64,000 bases of DNA from Gordonibacter sp. 28C. GTDB lineage: Bacteria > Actinomycetota > Coriobacteriia > Coriobacteriales > Eggerthellaceae. The stretch lies in assembly GCF_003339845.1 (NCBI RefSeq), contig NZ_PPTR01000003.1, forward strand, positions 62,001 through 126,000, given 5' to 3'. The position numbers were made by a program, and so were the translations under genes. Shown here one piece after another: positions 43,847-52,200 of the stretch (position 1 is its first letter; every line of letters begins with the position of its first letter). Under the pieces are notes generated by a model. That model worked only from the letters and a program-made list of their open reading frames with translations. It searched no databases and was not told where the DNA came from.

Positions 43847-44989
43847 TTGATTGGGGAGGAGGGCGCTTCCGATGCGTCTAGCATCGGAAGCGCCGACGGG
43901 GTACCCCGTCGCGCGGCGGAACCTGAGAGCCCTCGGAAGAAGCGGGACGACCAGGATTGCGCGTGCCTCGCCCCCAGCGCCGTCGAGCGCCGGGCGAACT
44001 ACATCATCGTCGGCCTCGCGGTGTTCATGGTGGTTGCCGTGGGCGTGTCCCTCATGCTCGGGCGCTACCCCATCGCCCCCGACGAGGCCGTGAGCATGCT
44101 GCTCGGCAAGGTGTTCCCCGTCGACCAAACCTGGACCGCCCAGCAGGAGACCCTCTTCTTCAACGTGCGCCTGCCGCGCATCATGCTGGCGCTCATGGTG
44201 GGCTGCTGCCTGTCCGCGGCCGGCGCGGCGTTCCAGGGCACGTTCCAGAACCCGCTCGCCTCGCCCGACATCCTGGGCGCCTCGCAAGGCGCCGCGTTCG
44301 GCGCCGCACTCGCCATCCTCGCCGGCAGCGGGGCGTTCGCCGTGTCCATGTCGGCGTTCGGGTTCTCCTTGCTCGCCGTGCTGCTGGTGCTGCTGGTAAG
44401 CGGCCGGGCCAAGGGCAACCGCGTGCTCGTCACCGTGCTGGCCGGCGTCATGATAAGCATGCTGTTCCAAGCCGGCGTCTCGTTCACGAAGCTCGTGGCC
44501 GACCCCACCGACGACCTGCCCGCCATCACGTACTGGCTCATGGGCAGCCTGACCGGCGCCAAGCTCGACACGAACCTCCTCATGACCTCGGTGCCCATGG
44601 GCATCGGGCTCATCGTGCTGTTCGCCCTGCGCTGGCGCATCAACATCCTCACCATGGGCGACGACGAGGCGGCCACCATGGGCATCGACGCGCGCAAGCT
44701 CCGCCTGGTGGTCATCCTGGCGGCCACGCTGGTCACCGCCGCCAGCGTGTCGGTGTCGGGCATGATCGGCTGGGTGGGCCTCATCATCCCCCACCTGTGC
44801 CGCATGGTCGTGGGGGCCAACTACCGCAAGCTCATGCCCGCCAGCATGCTCATGGGCGCCAGCTTCCTCCTCATCGTCGACAACATCTCGCGGCTGGCCA
44901 CCACGGCGGAGATCCCCGTGGGCATCCTCACCGCCTTCGTGGGCGCGCCGTTCTTCCTGTACCTCATCACGAGGAAGAAGCAGCAATGA
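43847..44989 (+). CDS. FecCD-family ABC importer permease (second importer)
   Basis: 380 residues. Hydrophilic N-terminus (~1-45) then a FecCD/BtuC permease: RLPRIMLALMVGCCLSAAGA, NPLASPDILGASQGAAFGAA, GWVGLIIPHLCRMVVG. No ATG is available before the first span and an in-frame TAG lies at 43811, so the start must be between; I use the TTG at 43847, which is uncertain because no clear ribosome site precedes it. The first codons contain two perfect palindromes (43862-43910). Stop overlaps the ATPase start (ATGA). Confidence 0.88.
   Translation: MIGEEGASDASSIGSADGVPRRAAEPESPRKKRDDQDCACLAPSAVERRANYIIVGLAVFMVVAVGVSLMLGRYPIAPDEAVSMLLGKVFPVDQTWTAQQETLFFNVRLPRIMLALMVGCCLSAAGAAFQGTFQNPLASPDILGASQGAAFGAALAILAGSGAFAVSMSAFGFSLLAVLLVLLVSGRAKGNRVLVTVLAGVMISMLFQAGVSFTKLVADPTDDLPAITYWLMGSLTGAKLDTNLLMTSVPMGIGLIVLFALRWRINILTMGDDEAATMGIDARKLRLVVILAATLVTAASVSVSGMIGWVGLIIPHLCRMVVGANYRKLMPASMLMGASFLLIVDNISRLATTAEIPVGILTAFVGAPFFLYLITRKKQQ
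43862..43910. repeat. Two adjacent perfect palindromes at the start of the permease gene
   Basis: A 14-bp perfect stem with a 5-base loop (43862-43894, GGCGCTTCCGATGC and complement) directly abuts a 16-base perfect palindrome GACGGGGTACCCCGTC (43895-43910). They lie within or just before the coding start and would fold in the mRNA. Confidence 0.8.
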
Positions 44990-45765
44990 GCATCGAGATC
45001 AGCAACCTGGGCTTCTCGTACGGCAAGCGCGAGATCCTCCGCGACGTCAGCATCTCCATCCCCGACGCGACGCTCGTGAACGTTCTGGGCCCCAACGGCG
45101 TGGGCAAGTCCACGCTGTTCCGCTGCATACTGTGCCTGAACGGCGATTTCACGGGCACCGTCCTGGTGAACGGCAAGAACGTGAAAGACCTGAGCGTGCG
45201 CGAGCGCTCGCGCGAGATCTCCTACATCCCCCAGTCGCACGCCCCGGTGTACGACTACGAGGTGCTCGACGTGGTGCTCATGAGCACCGGAACCGATTTG
45301 GGGATGCTGCGCTCCCCCGGCCCGCGCCACAAGCGCAAGGCCTACGAGGCGCTCGAGCGCATAGGCATCGCGCACCTGGCGAAGCGCACCTACACCCAGA
45401 TATCCGGCGGCGAGCAGCAACTGGTGCTGGTGGCGCGGGCGCTGGCGCAGGACGCCAAGACCATCATCATGGACGAGCCCACGAGCGCGCTGGACTACGG
45501 CAACACGGTGCGCGTGCTGTCGTGCGTGCGCCAGCTGGCGAAGGAGGGGCTGAGCATCGTGCAGTCCACCCACCAGCCCGACCAGGCGTTCCTCTACTCC
45601 GACAAGACCCTCGTGCTGCACCAAGGGCGCGTGCACGCGTTCGGCGACCCCAAAGACGTCATCACCAACGAGCTGGTGAGCACCATCTACGGTGTGAACG
45701 TCGAGGTCAACTCCCTCTACGGCGACAAGGTGCGCGTGTGCGTGCCCGTGCAAGAGATCGCATGA
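44986..45765 (+). CDS. FecE/BtuD-type ABC importer ATPase (second importer)
   Basis: 259 residues, normal length. Walker A GPNGVGKS (~36-43), signature ISGGEQQL (~139), Walker B TIIMDEPTSALD (~160). Coupled to the permease gene by an ATGA overlap and followed after 32 bases by the binding-protein gene: a complete permease-ATPase-binding protein operon. Confidence 0.94.
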   Translation: MSIEISNLGFSYGKREILRDVSISIPDATLVNVLGPNGVGKSTLFRCILCLNGDFTGTVLVNGKNVKDLSVRERSREISYIPQSHAPVYDYEVLDVVLMSTGTDLGMLRSPGPRHKRKAYEALERIGIAHLAKRTYTQISGGEQQLVLVARALAQDAKTIIMDEPTSALDYGNTVRVLSCVRQLAKEGLSIVQSTHQPDQAFLYSDKTLVLHQGRVHAFGDPKDVITNELVSTIYGVNVEVNSLYGDKVRVCVPVQEIA

Positions 45766-45797
45766 CCAACAACGGCAAGACAGAAGGGAAGGGAAAC

Positions 45798-46931
45798 ATG
45801 AGAACCACGAGAACAGGGGTCTGGCGCAAGCGGATCGCCACGGTGGCCTGCGCCGCCGTGCTGTGCTGCGGCCTGGCCGCGCTCGCCGGATGCTCGGGAG
45901 GCGACCAGAAGGAAGAGTCGAAGGCCCCCGAGCAAACCCAGACGGACCAGGCGGCAACGCGCACGTTCACCGACTCGGCCGGGCGCGAGGTCGAGGTGCC
46001 TGCGCAGATCGACAAGATCGCCCCGTCGGGCCACACCGCCATGCAGGTGCTGCTGACCATGGCCCCCGACAAGCTGGTGGGCCTGTCCCAGGAGCTCACC
46101 GCCGACCAGCTGAAGTACTTCGACAGCAAGCTCGCCGACCTGCCCGTGTTCGGCGCGGCGTTCGGCGCCAAGGGCGACATGAACAAGGAGTCCGTGGCCG
46201 CCGCCGGCCCGCAGGTGGTCATCGACACCGGCGAGTACAAAGACGGCCTGAAGGAGGATCTGGACAACCTGCAGTCCCAGCTGGGCATCCCCGTGGTGTT
46301 CATCGAGACGCCGCTCGACGGCTACGACAAGTCCTACGAGATGCTCGGCGACCTGCTGGGCATGGAGGATCGCGGCAAGGAGCTGGGCGACTACTGCAAG
46401 AACGCCTACGACGAGGTTGAAACCGTCATGGCCGCCATCCCCGAGAGCGAGCGCGTGAACGTGGCGTACCTCATGGGCGACTCCGGCCTGAACGCCATCG
46501 CCAAGACGTCCTACCAGGGCACCGTCATCGACATGTGCGCCAACAACGTCGTGCAGCTGGAGAAGGCCTCCGCCAGCGGCGCGGGCAACGAGATCAGCCT
46601 CGAGCAGATAGCCGTGTGGAACCCCGACCTCATCGTGTTCGGCACGAAGAGCATCTACGACACGGTGGGCGACGACGCCGCGTGGGCCGGCATCTCCGCC
46701 GTCGAGTCGAAGAACTACTACGAGGTTCCCAGCGAGCCGTGGTGCTGGCTGAACAACCCGCCGACCGTGAACCAGATCATGGGCTTGCAGTGGTTCCCGC
46801 GCCTGTGCTACCCCGACAAGTTCGACAACGACCTGCAGGACGTGGTGACGAGCTACTACAAGACGTTCTACGACTACGACCTGTCGCAGGCCGACTACGA
46901 CGAGCTCATGTCCAAGGCGCTCCCCCGCTAG
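45798..46931 (+). CDS. Metal-chelate-type ABC substrate-binding lipoprotein (second importer)
   Basis: 377 residues. Signal peptide and lipobox LAALAGC (~34); mature part opens RTFTDSAGREVEVPAQIDKI and has NPDLIVFGTKSIYDT and NNPPTVNQIMGLQWF: class III binding protein, the most divergent of the three in this window. Lacks the Tat-style RR-F motif, so probably Sec-exported. ATG chosen with AAGGGAAGGG upstream. Ligand not determinable; a ferric chelate is likely from family. Confidence 0.92.
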   Translation: MRTTRTGVWRKRIATVACAAVLCCGLAALAGCSGGDQKEESKAPEQTQTDQAATRTFTDSAGREVEVPAQIDKIAPSGHTAMQVLLTMAPDKLVGLSQELTADQLKYFDSKLADLPVFGAAFGAKGDMNKESVAAAGPQVVIDTGEYKDGLKEDLDNLQSQLGIPVVFIETPLDGYDKSYEMLGDLLGMEDRGKELGDYCKNAYDEVETVMAAIPESERVNVAYLMGDSGLNAIAKTSYQGTVIDMCANNVVQLEKASASGAGNEISLEQIAVWNPDLIVFGTKSIYDTVGDDAAWAGISAVESKNYYEVPSEPWCWLNNPPTVNQIMGLQWFPRLCYPDKFDNDLQDVVTSYYKTFYDYDLSQADYDELMSKALPR

Positions 46932-46956
46932 ACGCACGCTCGAACGTCGCTTCCGA

Positions 46957-46992
46957 GAGCGCCCGGCTTCGACCGGGCGCTCTTCTTTTTCG
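46957..46992 (+). terminator. Intrinsic terminator of the second importer operon
   Basis: 11-bp stem AGAGCGCCCGG / CCGGGCGCTCT, 6-base loop, followed by TCTTTTTC. Classical rho-independent terminator 25 bases after the stop. Confidence 0.92.
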
Positions 46993-47046
46993 GGAGACGA
47001 TCGCGGATCGCAAGCGAGCGCTATCCCACCGGAACCCCGTAACGCA

Positions 47047-47076
47047 CGAGCGCCCCAACCGAAGTCGGGGCGCTCG
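47047..47076 (-). terminator. Stem-loop after the L31 gene
   Basis: 10-bp perfect stem CGAGCGCCCC / GGGGCGCTCG with a 10-base loop, 28 bases beyond the L31 stop. T-tract weak on the minus strand. Confidence 0.6.
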
Positions 47077-47104
47077 CAGGAATCTCGGTGCTGGTGCCGA
47101 TCGG

Positions 47105-47560
47105 CTATTCGGCGGCCTTCTCCTCGGCGGGAGCCTCCACGAGGGCGTCCACGGCGGCGACTTCCTCGGCCGTGGCCTCGACAGCGGCCTCCTCGACGGG
47201 AGCGGCGGCCTCGGCCTCGGCCTTCTTGGCGAACTCCTCGGCGCGCTTGGCCTTCTCGGCGGCCTTTGCCTCGCGCTCGGCCTTCTTCTTGGCCTCGGCC
47301 TCGGCGACGGCAGCGGCCTTGGCGGCCTTCTTCGCGGCCTCGCGCTCGGCCACGGTCTCCTTGGCGGAGCCAAACTTGTCGGCGAAGCGCTGCACGCGTC
47401 CGCCGGTGTCCACGAAGCGCTGCTGGCCAGTGTAGAACGGGTGGCACACGTTGCAGATGTCGATCTTCAGCTCGGGCTTCGTCGACATGGTGGTGAACGT
47501 GTTGCCGCAGCTGCACTTCACCGTGCACTCGACGTATTCCGGATGAATTCCCTGTTTCAT
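47105..47560 (-). CDS. rpmE: 50S ribosomal protein L31 with long charged C-terminal extension
   Basis: 151 residues. Residues 1-70 are a standard zinc-binding L31 ([20 protein letters not shown], Cys16, Cys18, Cys36, Cys39, then GGRVQRF). The remaining ~80 residues are almost only Ala, Lys and Glu, helical first half ([20 protein letters not shown]) and acidic second half. Ordinary L31 has ~70 residues. AAAGGAG precedes the ATG. Monocistronic by its terminator. Confidence 0.95.
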   Translation of the reverse strand: MKQGIHPEYVECTVKCSCGNTFTTMSTKPELKIDICNVCHPFYTGQQRFVDTGGRVQRFADKFGSAKETVAEREAAKKAAKAAAVAEAEAKKKAEREAKAAEKAKRAEEFAKKAEAEAAAPVEEAAVEATAEEVAAVDALVEAPAEEKAAE

Positions 47561-47710
47561 TTGGTTCTCCTTTACGGGCCTTGGTTTCCGACCAAGGCGA
47601 AGACAAGCCTTTGCACTATAGCACAGGTTCGCCGCACACGCGAGAGGTTGCGGGGAATACTTCGCAAATTCAAACGAATCGGACAATAGGCGTTTCCCAA
47701 AGTCGAAAAC

Positions 47711-48619
47711 CTACCCCTCCAAGAACGCCTCGTTGATGGGCAGGTTGTACGTCGCGGCTATGGCGCGCAGGCCGGCGTCGGGTATCGTGTTCGGGAAGTC
47801 GTCGCGGCCGCCGTTGAGCAGGCGCGCCTGCGCGTACACGGCCGCGGCCTTCTCCACGGCGTGCATGAGGCCGAACGTGGCGTCGAAGTCCGCGCCCGAG
47901 CAGAACAGGCCGTGCTGGGCCCACACGCAGGCCGGGTACCGGTCCATGAGATCGGCCGTGGCGCGCGCGATGTCCGCGCCGCCCGGCACCATCCACTCCA
48001 CCACGCCCACGCCCTCGGGGCAGGCTATCACGCACTCGGTCATGGCCTTCCAGAGCGCCCTTGTGAACGTCCGCGCGTCGAGGGGCATCACGGCCGACAG
48101 CGCCACCACGTTCACCGGGTGCGCATGGTACAGCACACGGCAGGCGCCTTCCGTGGCGGCGGCGCGGCGCTCGTGGATGAGCACGTGGCTGGCCAGCTCG
48201 CTCGTGGGCATGCCCCCGTTCTTGAAGCCCCACACGATGCGCCAGGCGTCGCCCTCGTCGTTCAGCTCCACGATGCCGAGCGTCGCGTCCGGGTCCAGCG
48301 CCACGTTGCGCATGAACGCCCCCGCGCGCGTCACCAGGAAGAACGCGCGGCGCATGCCCGGCGCGGCCAGGCCCAGCGGCACCCACGAGCTGGCCGTGTC
48401 GTAGAAGAACGAACGACACGACGCCACGTCCTCCGGCGTCAGGCGGTACGTGGCGTTGCCGCCGTTGCGCTCGTGCCAGCCCTGCTCCCAGCCGTCGTTG
48501 CACAGGCGCACGAAGCCCTTCACGAAGCCCTGCTGCTCGACGGCCACGCCCGAGACGGCGCCCTTCGCCACCGAGACGCCCCGATCGATCACTTCCTGCG
48601 CGTTGTCGAAGAAACCCAT
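47711..48619 (-). CDS. rhaD: Rhamnulose-1-phosphate aldolase (class II aldolase)
   Basis: 302 residues, slightly longer than E. coli RhaD (274) owing to the N-terminus. Matches it throughout as I recall that sequence: WHERNGGNATYRL, NVALDPDATLGIVELNDEGD, the zinc-binding YHAHPVNVVALS, FTRALWKAMTECVIACPEGV and a later His in WAQHGLF. Cleaves L-rhamnulose-1-phosphate to DHAP and L-lactaldehyde. No other rhamnose gene is nearby, so the true sugar phosphate may differ. Confidence 0.85.
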   Translation of the reverse strand: MGFFDNAQEVIDRGVSVAKGAVSGVAVEQQGFVKGFVRLCNDGWEQGWHERNGGNATYRLTPEDVASCRSFFYDTASSWVPLGLAAPGMRRAFFLVTRAGAFMRNVALDPDATLGIVELNDEGDAWRIVWGFKNGGMPTSELASHVLIHERRAAATEGACRVLYHAHPVNVVALSAVMPLDARTFTRALWKAMTECVIACPEGVGVVEWMVPGGADIARATADLMDRYPACVWAQHGLFCSGADFDATFGLMHAVEKAAAVYAQARLLNGGRDDFPNTIPDAGLRAIAATYNLPINEAFLEG

Positions 48620-48695
48620 GTCTGCTCCTTGTCCGGCCGCCCGTGCGGCCCTTCCGTCCGTCGCCCCGCGACGTCGATCCGCGGGGCCTCACGGC

Positions 48696-50156
48696 CTAGT
48701 CTTCCCGAATCTGCACCACGTACATGGCGTTCGTCGCGGCGACGTCGGCCCGCCCGCCGCCCGCGTCTTCCAGCGGGCTCGTGCCGCGATCGCCCGCTGT
48801 GAACACTGCCACGTCGCCCGGCTCCACCAAGCCGCAACGCAGCACGGTGGCGCGGGCGTGGTCTATCACGCGCTGCATGTCGCCCTGCACGTCGCCCAGC
48901 ATGGGCGTCACGCCCCAGTTGAGCTGCTGCTGGCGCATGACGCGCGGGAACGGCGTGACCGCGTAGATGGGCACGCGCGGGCGCAGGTTCGACATGAGGC
49001 GGGCCGTGCGGCCCGACATCGTGGGCGCCACGATGCACGCGGCGTCCAGCGTCTCGGCGGTCTGCACGGCGGCCACCCCCACGGCCAGGGCCACGCGCGG
49101 CGCGTGGTCGCGGCTGCGGTCGGGCGCGGCCTCGTCGTACAGGTAGGGCTCGCTCGCCTCGGCCACCAGCGCCATCATGCGCACGGCCTCCACCGGGTAG
49201 AGCCCCGCCGCCGTCTCGCCCGACAGCATGACCGCGTCGGTGCCGTCGTACACGGCGTTCGCCACGTCGCCCACCTCGGCGCGCGTGGGGCGCGGGTTGC
49301 GCACCATGGACTCCAGCATCTGCGTGGCCGTGATGACCGGCTTGGACGCGCGCTTGCACGCGCGGATGATCTCCTTCTGTATATGGGGCACGCGGTAGGC
49401 GGACACCTCCACGCCCAGATCCCCGCGCGCCACCATGATGCCGTCGGCCGCCTCGAGTATGTCGCCGAAGTTGTCCACGGCCTCGGAGCACTCGATCTTC
49501 GCGATGAGCATGATGCCCTGCCCGCCGTGCTCGTCCAAAAAGCGGCGTATCTCGCGCACGCCGTCGGCGTCGCGCACGAACGAGGCGGCCACGAAGTCGA
49601 CGTCCTGCTCGATGCCGAACAGCAGGTCGGCGCGGTCCTGCTCCGTCATGGCCGGCAGGGGCGCCGCCGTGCCGGGCACGTTGACGGACTTGCGCTCGCC
49701 CAAAAGGCCGGAGTTGCGCACGCTGCAGCGGATGTCGCCGCCGTCCGTGCCCTCCACCCGAAGCTCGACGAGCCCGTCGTCCACCAGGATGGCGGCGCCG
49801 GGCGCCACGACTTGGGAGAGCCCGCGGCAGGTTTGCGTGACCAGGTGGGCCGTGCCCTCCACCTCGCGCTCGGTGAGCACGATCTCGTCGCCGGCGACCA
49901 GCTGCACCGGCGCGCCGCCTGCCAGCCGCCCCGTGCGTATCTCCGGGCCGCGCGTGTCCAGCAGCACGGCGCAGGGCGAGTCGAGCTCGCCGCACACCGC
50001 CCACAAGCGCTCGATGCGCTCACGGTGCTCGTCGTGCGAGCCGTGCGAGAAGTTCAGGCGCGCGACGTCCATGCCGGCCTCCAGCAGGGCCCGCAGCGTC
50101 GGCTCGCCGTCCACCGCGGGCCCCAGCGTGCAAACGATCTTCGTGCGCTTCGCCAT
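48696..50156 (-). CDS. pyk: Pyruvate kinase
   Basis: 486 residues. Converts PEP and ADP to pyruvate and ATP. Opening RTKIVCTLGPAVDGEPTLRA and RLNFSHGSHDEH, the catalytic IAKIECSEAVDNFGDI followed by GIMVARGDLGVE, and DAVMLSGETAAGLYPVEAV are all present. Ends without the extra C-terminal PEP-utiliser domain found in some Gram-positive enzymes. ATG at 50156 with GGGAGA upstream. A GC hairpin (48662-48686) lies between it and rhaD. Confidence 0.97.
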   Translation of the reverse strand: MAKRTKIVCTLGPAVDGEPTLRALLEAGMDVARLNFSHGSHDEHRERIERLWAVCGELDSPCAVLLDTRGPEIRTGRLAGGAPVQLVAGDEIVLTEREVEGTAHLVTQTCRGLSQVVAPGAAILVDDGLVELRVEGTDGGDIRCSVRNSGLLGERKSVNVPGTAAPLPAMTEQDRADLLFGIEQDVDFVAASFVRDADGVREIRRFLDEHGGQGIMLIAKIECSEAVDNFGDILEAADGIMVARGDLGVEVSAYRVPHIQKEIIRACKRASKPVITATQMLESMVRNPRPTRAEVGDVANAVYDGTDAVMLSGETAAGLYPVEAVRMMALVAEASEPYLYDEAAPDRSRDHAPRVALAVGVAAVQTAETLDAACIVAPTMSGRTARLMSNLRPRVPIYAVTPFPRVMRQQQLNWGVTPMLGDVQGDMQRVIDHARATVLRCGLVEPGDVAVFTAGDRGTSPLEDAGGGRADVAATNAMYVVQIRED

Positions 50157-50280
50157 GCTTCTCCCATCCTCGCCTCGAAACCGTGCCCCATCGGGCCCTA
50201 TTCGTTGCATCATACCGTGAACCCGCCCCGCGCGCTCGAAGGCGCGTGAATCGGAAGCGGAGTTCCACAAAGGGAATACG

Positions 50281-50318
50281 CGAGCGCCCGCCCCGCGCGA
50301 TTGCGGGACGGGCGCTCG
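50281..50318 (-). terminator. Terminator between desulfoferrodoxin and pyruvate kinase genes
   Basis: 16-bp stem (one mismatch) CGAGCGCCCGCCCCGC with GCGGGACGGGCGCTCG, 6-base loop, 21 bases beyond the desulfoferrodoxin stop. Confidence 0.7.
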
Positions 50319-50338
50319 ATACGGTTCAACCTGGATGC

Positions 50339-50719
50339 TTAGACCTCGGCCACCCAGAGGCCGTGGATGTTGCAGTACTCGTACACCTTCACCGGCGCGT
50401 CGCCCTCTGCCACGGCGAAGTCGGCCACGGGGGCGTCCTCGGGGGTGAGCTGCGCGAACTGGTAGCCGTTCTTCGTCTGCAGGCAGATGAACGTGATGTA
50501 GTGCTCCGGCGTCATGGGATGCAGCGTGCTGCCCACCTGCACGTGGACGTTCGAGCCGTCCACCTTCACGTCGGGCACGTGCTTCTCGACGGCGGCGTCG
50601 GTCGTGTTGGCGGTGAGCTCTTCCATCTGCTCGCCGCAGCACACCAGCGGCACGCCGGAGTCGAACGGCTTGACGGCGATGTTCCCGCAATGCTGGCACT
50701 TGTAGAACTTGAGTTCCAT
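50339..50719 (-). CDS. dfx: Desulfoferrodoxin (superoxide reductase)
   Basis: 126 residues. Desulforedoxin-like FeS4 site C8, C11, C27, C28 (KCQHCGN, LVCCGEQ) then the superoxide-reducing iron site with EKHVP, LHPMTPEHYITFICLQ and YCNIHGLW. Reduces superoxide to peroxide without releasing oxygen, typical of strict anaerobes. ATG at 50719 with AAGGGGG upstream; the frame extends further 5' without a ribosome site. Confidence 0.96.
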   Translation of the reverse strand: MELKFYKCQHCGNIAVKPFDSGVPLVCCGEQMEELTANTTDAAVEKHVPDVKVDGSNVHVQVGSTLHPMTPEHYITFICLQTKNGYQFAQLTPEDAPVADFAVAEGDAPVKVYEYCNIHGLWVAEV

Positions 50720-50822
50720 GGTTCCCCCTTCGAGGTCGTCCCCGACGGCGGGTCGCGCGCTTCGCACGCCATGTCCGCCGTCCGGGTTTCAGGTTCGTCT
50801 TCTTGATGGTACGGCTTATATG

Positions 50823-51662
50823 TTACTCTGCCTGTGTCATTTCGGGAAGACCCGCTTGCGGCTTTTTCATCCGAAGAGCATAAACGAGCACCCCGATGCC
50901 CACGAGCACGAGCGGGACGGACAGAAGCTGGCCCATGGTCAGCCAACCGCCCCACAGATATCCTAGCTGCACGTCGGGCTGGCGCACGAATTCGATGCCG
51001 AACCGACAACATCCGTACATGACGAGGAACGCGCCCAGGAACGTACCGCGCGGACGCGGCGGGCGCTTGCGCGACAGCAGGAACAGCACGATAAAGATGA
51101 GCACGCCCTCCAGCAGGGCCTCGTAGAGCTGGGAGGGATGCCGCGGCATGGTGCCCGCCGCGCCGCCGAACACCACGCCCCACGGCAGGTCGGTGGGACC
51201 TCCCCACAGCTCGCCGTTCACGAAGTTCGCCAGACGCCCGAAGAACAGGCCGATGGGAGCCGCCACGCAGCCCAGGTCGGCCAGCGTGAGGTACGGGATG
51301 CCCGTGAGCTTCGCCGCCGCGATGCCGGAGAGCAGCGCGCCCACGAGCCCGCCGTGGAAGCTCATGCCGCCGTGGTTGAACGCGACGATCTCCAGCGGGT
51401 CGTGGAGGTAGTACTCCAGACCGTTGCCGTAGAACAGCACGTAGCCCAAACGACCGCCCACGATGACGCCGATGATGACGCAGAACATGATGGTGAGCAG
51501 CGCGTCGGCGTCAACGCGGATGCGCCAGCGCTTCGCCAAACGCCAGATGAGGAGCGCCGCGCACACGAAGCCCAGCACGTAGGCCACGCCGTACCACCGC
51601 ACCGTGAACGGCCCGAGGCTGAACAGGATGGGATCGAGGTTCCAGTAAAGGTCGTTGAGCAT
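50823..51662 (-). CDS. lgt: Prolipoprotein diacylglyceryl transferase
   Basis: 279 residues with seven or so spans. Family landmarks: RWYGVAYVLGF, GGRLGYVLFY, FHGGLVGALLSG (catalytic His region) and GRLANFVNGELWG (Lgt signature), SQLYEALLEG. Transfers diacylglycerol to lipobox Cys; several substrates are encoded in this window. ATG at 51662 with AAGGGA upstream. Confidence 0.96.
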   Translation of the reverse strand: MLNDLYWNLDPILFSLGPFTVRWYGVAYVLGFVCAALLIWRLAKRWRIRVDADALLTIMFCVIIGVIVGGRLGYVLFYGNGLEYYLHDPLEIVAFNHGGMSFHGGLVGALLSGIAAAKLTGIPYLTLADLGCVAAPIGLFFGRLANFVNGELWGGPTDLPWGVVFGGAAGTMPRHPSQLYEALLEGVLIFIVLFLLSRKRPPRPRGTFLGAFLVMYGCCRFGIEFVRQPDVQLGYLWGGWLTMGQLLSVPLVLVGIGVLVYALRMKKPQAGLPEMTQAE

Positions 51663-51685
51663 CGCTTCCCTTTCGCAAACAAGCA

Positions 51686-51708
51686 CGTGCCGCCCGATCG
51701 GCGGCACG
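51686..51708 (-). terminator. Stem-loop after the zinc-ribbon gene at 51746
   Basis: 9-bp perfect stem CGTGCCGCC / GGCGGCACG with a 5-base loop; on the minus strand a GCTTGTTT tract follows. Confidence 0.6.
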
Positions 51709-51745
51709 TTCGTTTCGTTCTCGTTGGATTATACGCTCCCGGGCA

Positions 51746-51967
51746 TCAACGATCGCGTCCCATTCCGGCGCCCACCTCTATGGCGGCGAACCGCACCTCT
51801 TCGCGCAGTTGCGAAGGTATGGACTGCATGCTGGACACCTTGGCCCCGCATGCCGGGCAGCGCAGCGTGAACATGGCGAGATCGGCGCGCACGACCATCA
51901 TGGAGTCGTAACGGCACACGTCCAGATCGGACGCGCCGCATGCCGGGCAGGTAATGGTCTGACTCAT
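51746..51967 (-). CDS. Small zinc-ribbon protein
   Basis: 73 residues beginning MSQTITCPACGASDLDVCRY with a second pair RCPACG at ~38-41: a four-Cys zinc ribbon. Unknown role, cytoplasmic. AAGGAG lies 11 bases before the ATG. Directly upstream of lgt on the same strand but separated by a hairpin. Confidence 0.7.
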   Translation of the reverse strand: MSQTITCPACGASDLDVCRYDSMMVVRADLAMFTLRCPACGAKVSSMQSIPSQLREEVRFAAIEVGAGMGRDR

Positions 51968-52126
51968 GCGCCCCACGCTCCTTCGCCTCGCCGGATCCGC
52001 CAACGAACCTCATTGTAGCAGACTTCCCCGAAGCGAAACGTCACGCGCCGACCACGCTTCCAAGGAAATAGGCGTGCACGCGCGCGTCGTCGGCGGTTAG
52101 TGTCGCGCGGCGCGGGGGCTGAGGGT

Positions 52127-52157
52127 CCCGCCCCAGAGGGGGCTCCTCCGGGGCGGG
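52127..52157 (-). terminator. Putative stem-loop after the 3,099-residue surface protein gene
   Basis: CCCGCCCC / GGGGCGGG stem with a partly paired 15-base loop, 44 bases beyond the stop; no T-tract. Confidence 0.45.
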
Positions 52158-52200
52158 GCGCCGGCCGGCGCGGGACGGTGGCGGGTTGGGGCCCGGCGCG

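Noticed and set aside
45762-45797. Earlier ATG for the third binding protein
   Set aside because: It overlaps the ATPase stop but would put 12 hydrophilic residues before the signal peptide; the ATG at 45798 has a stronger ribosome site.
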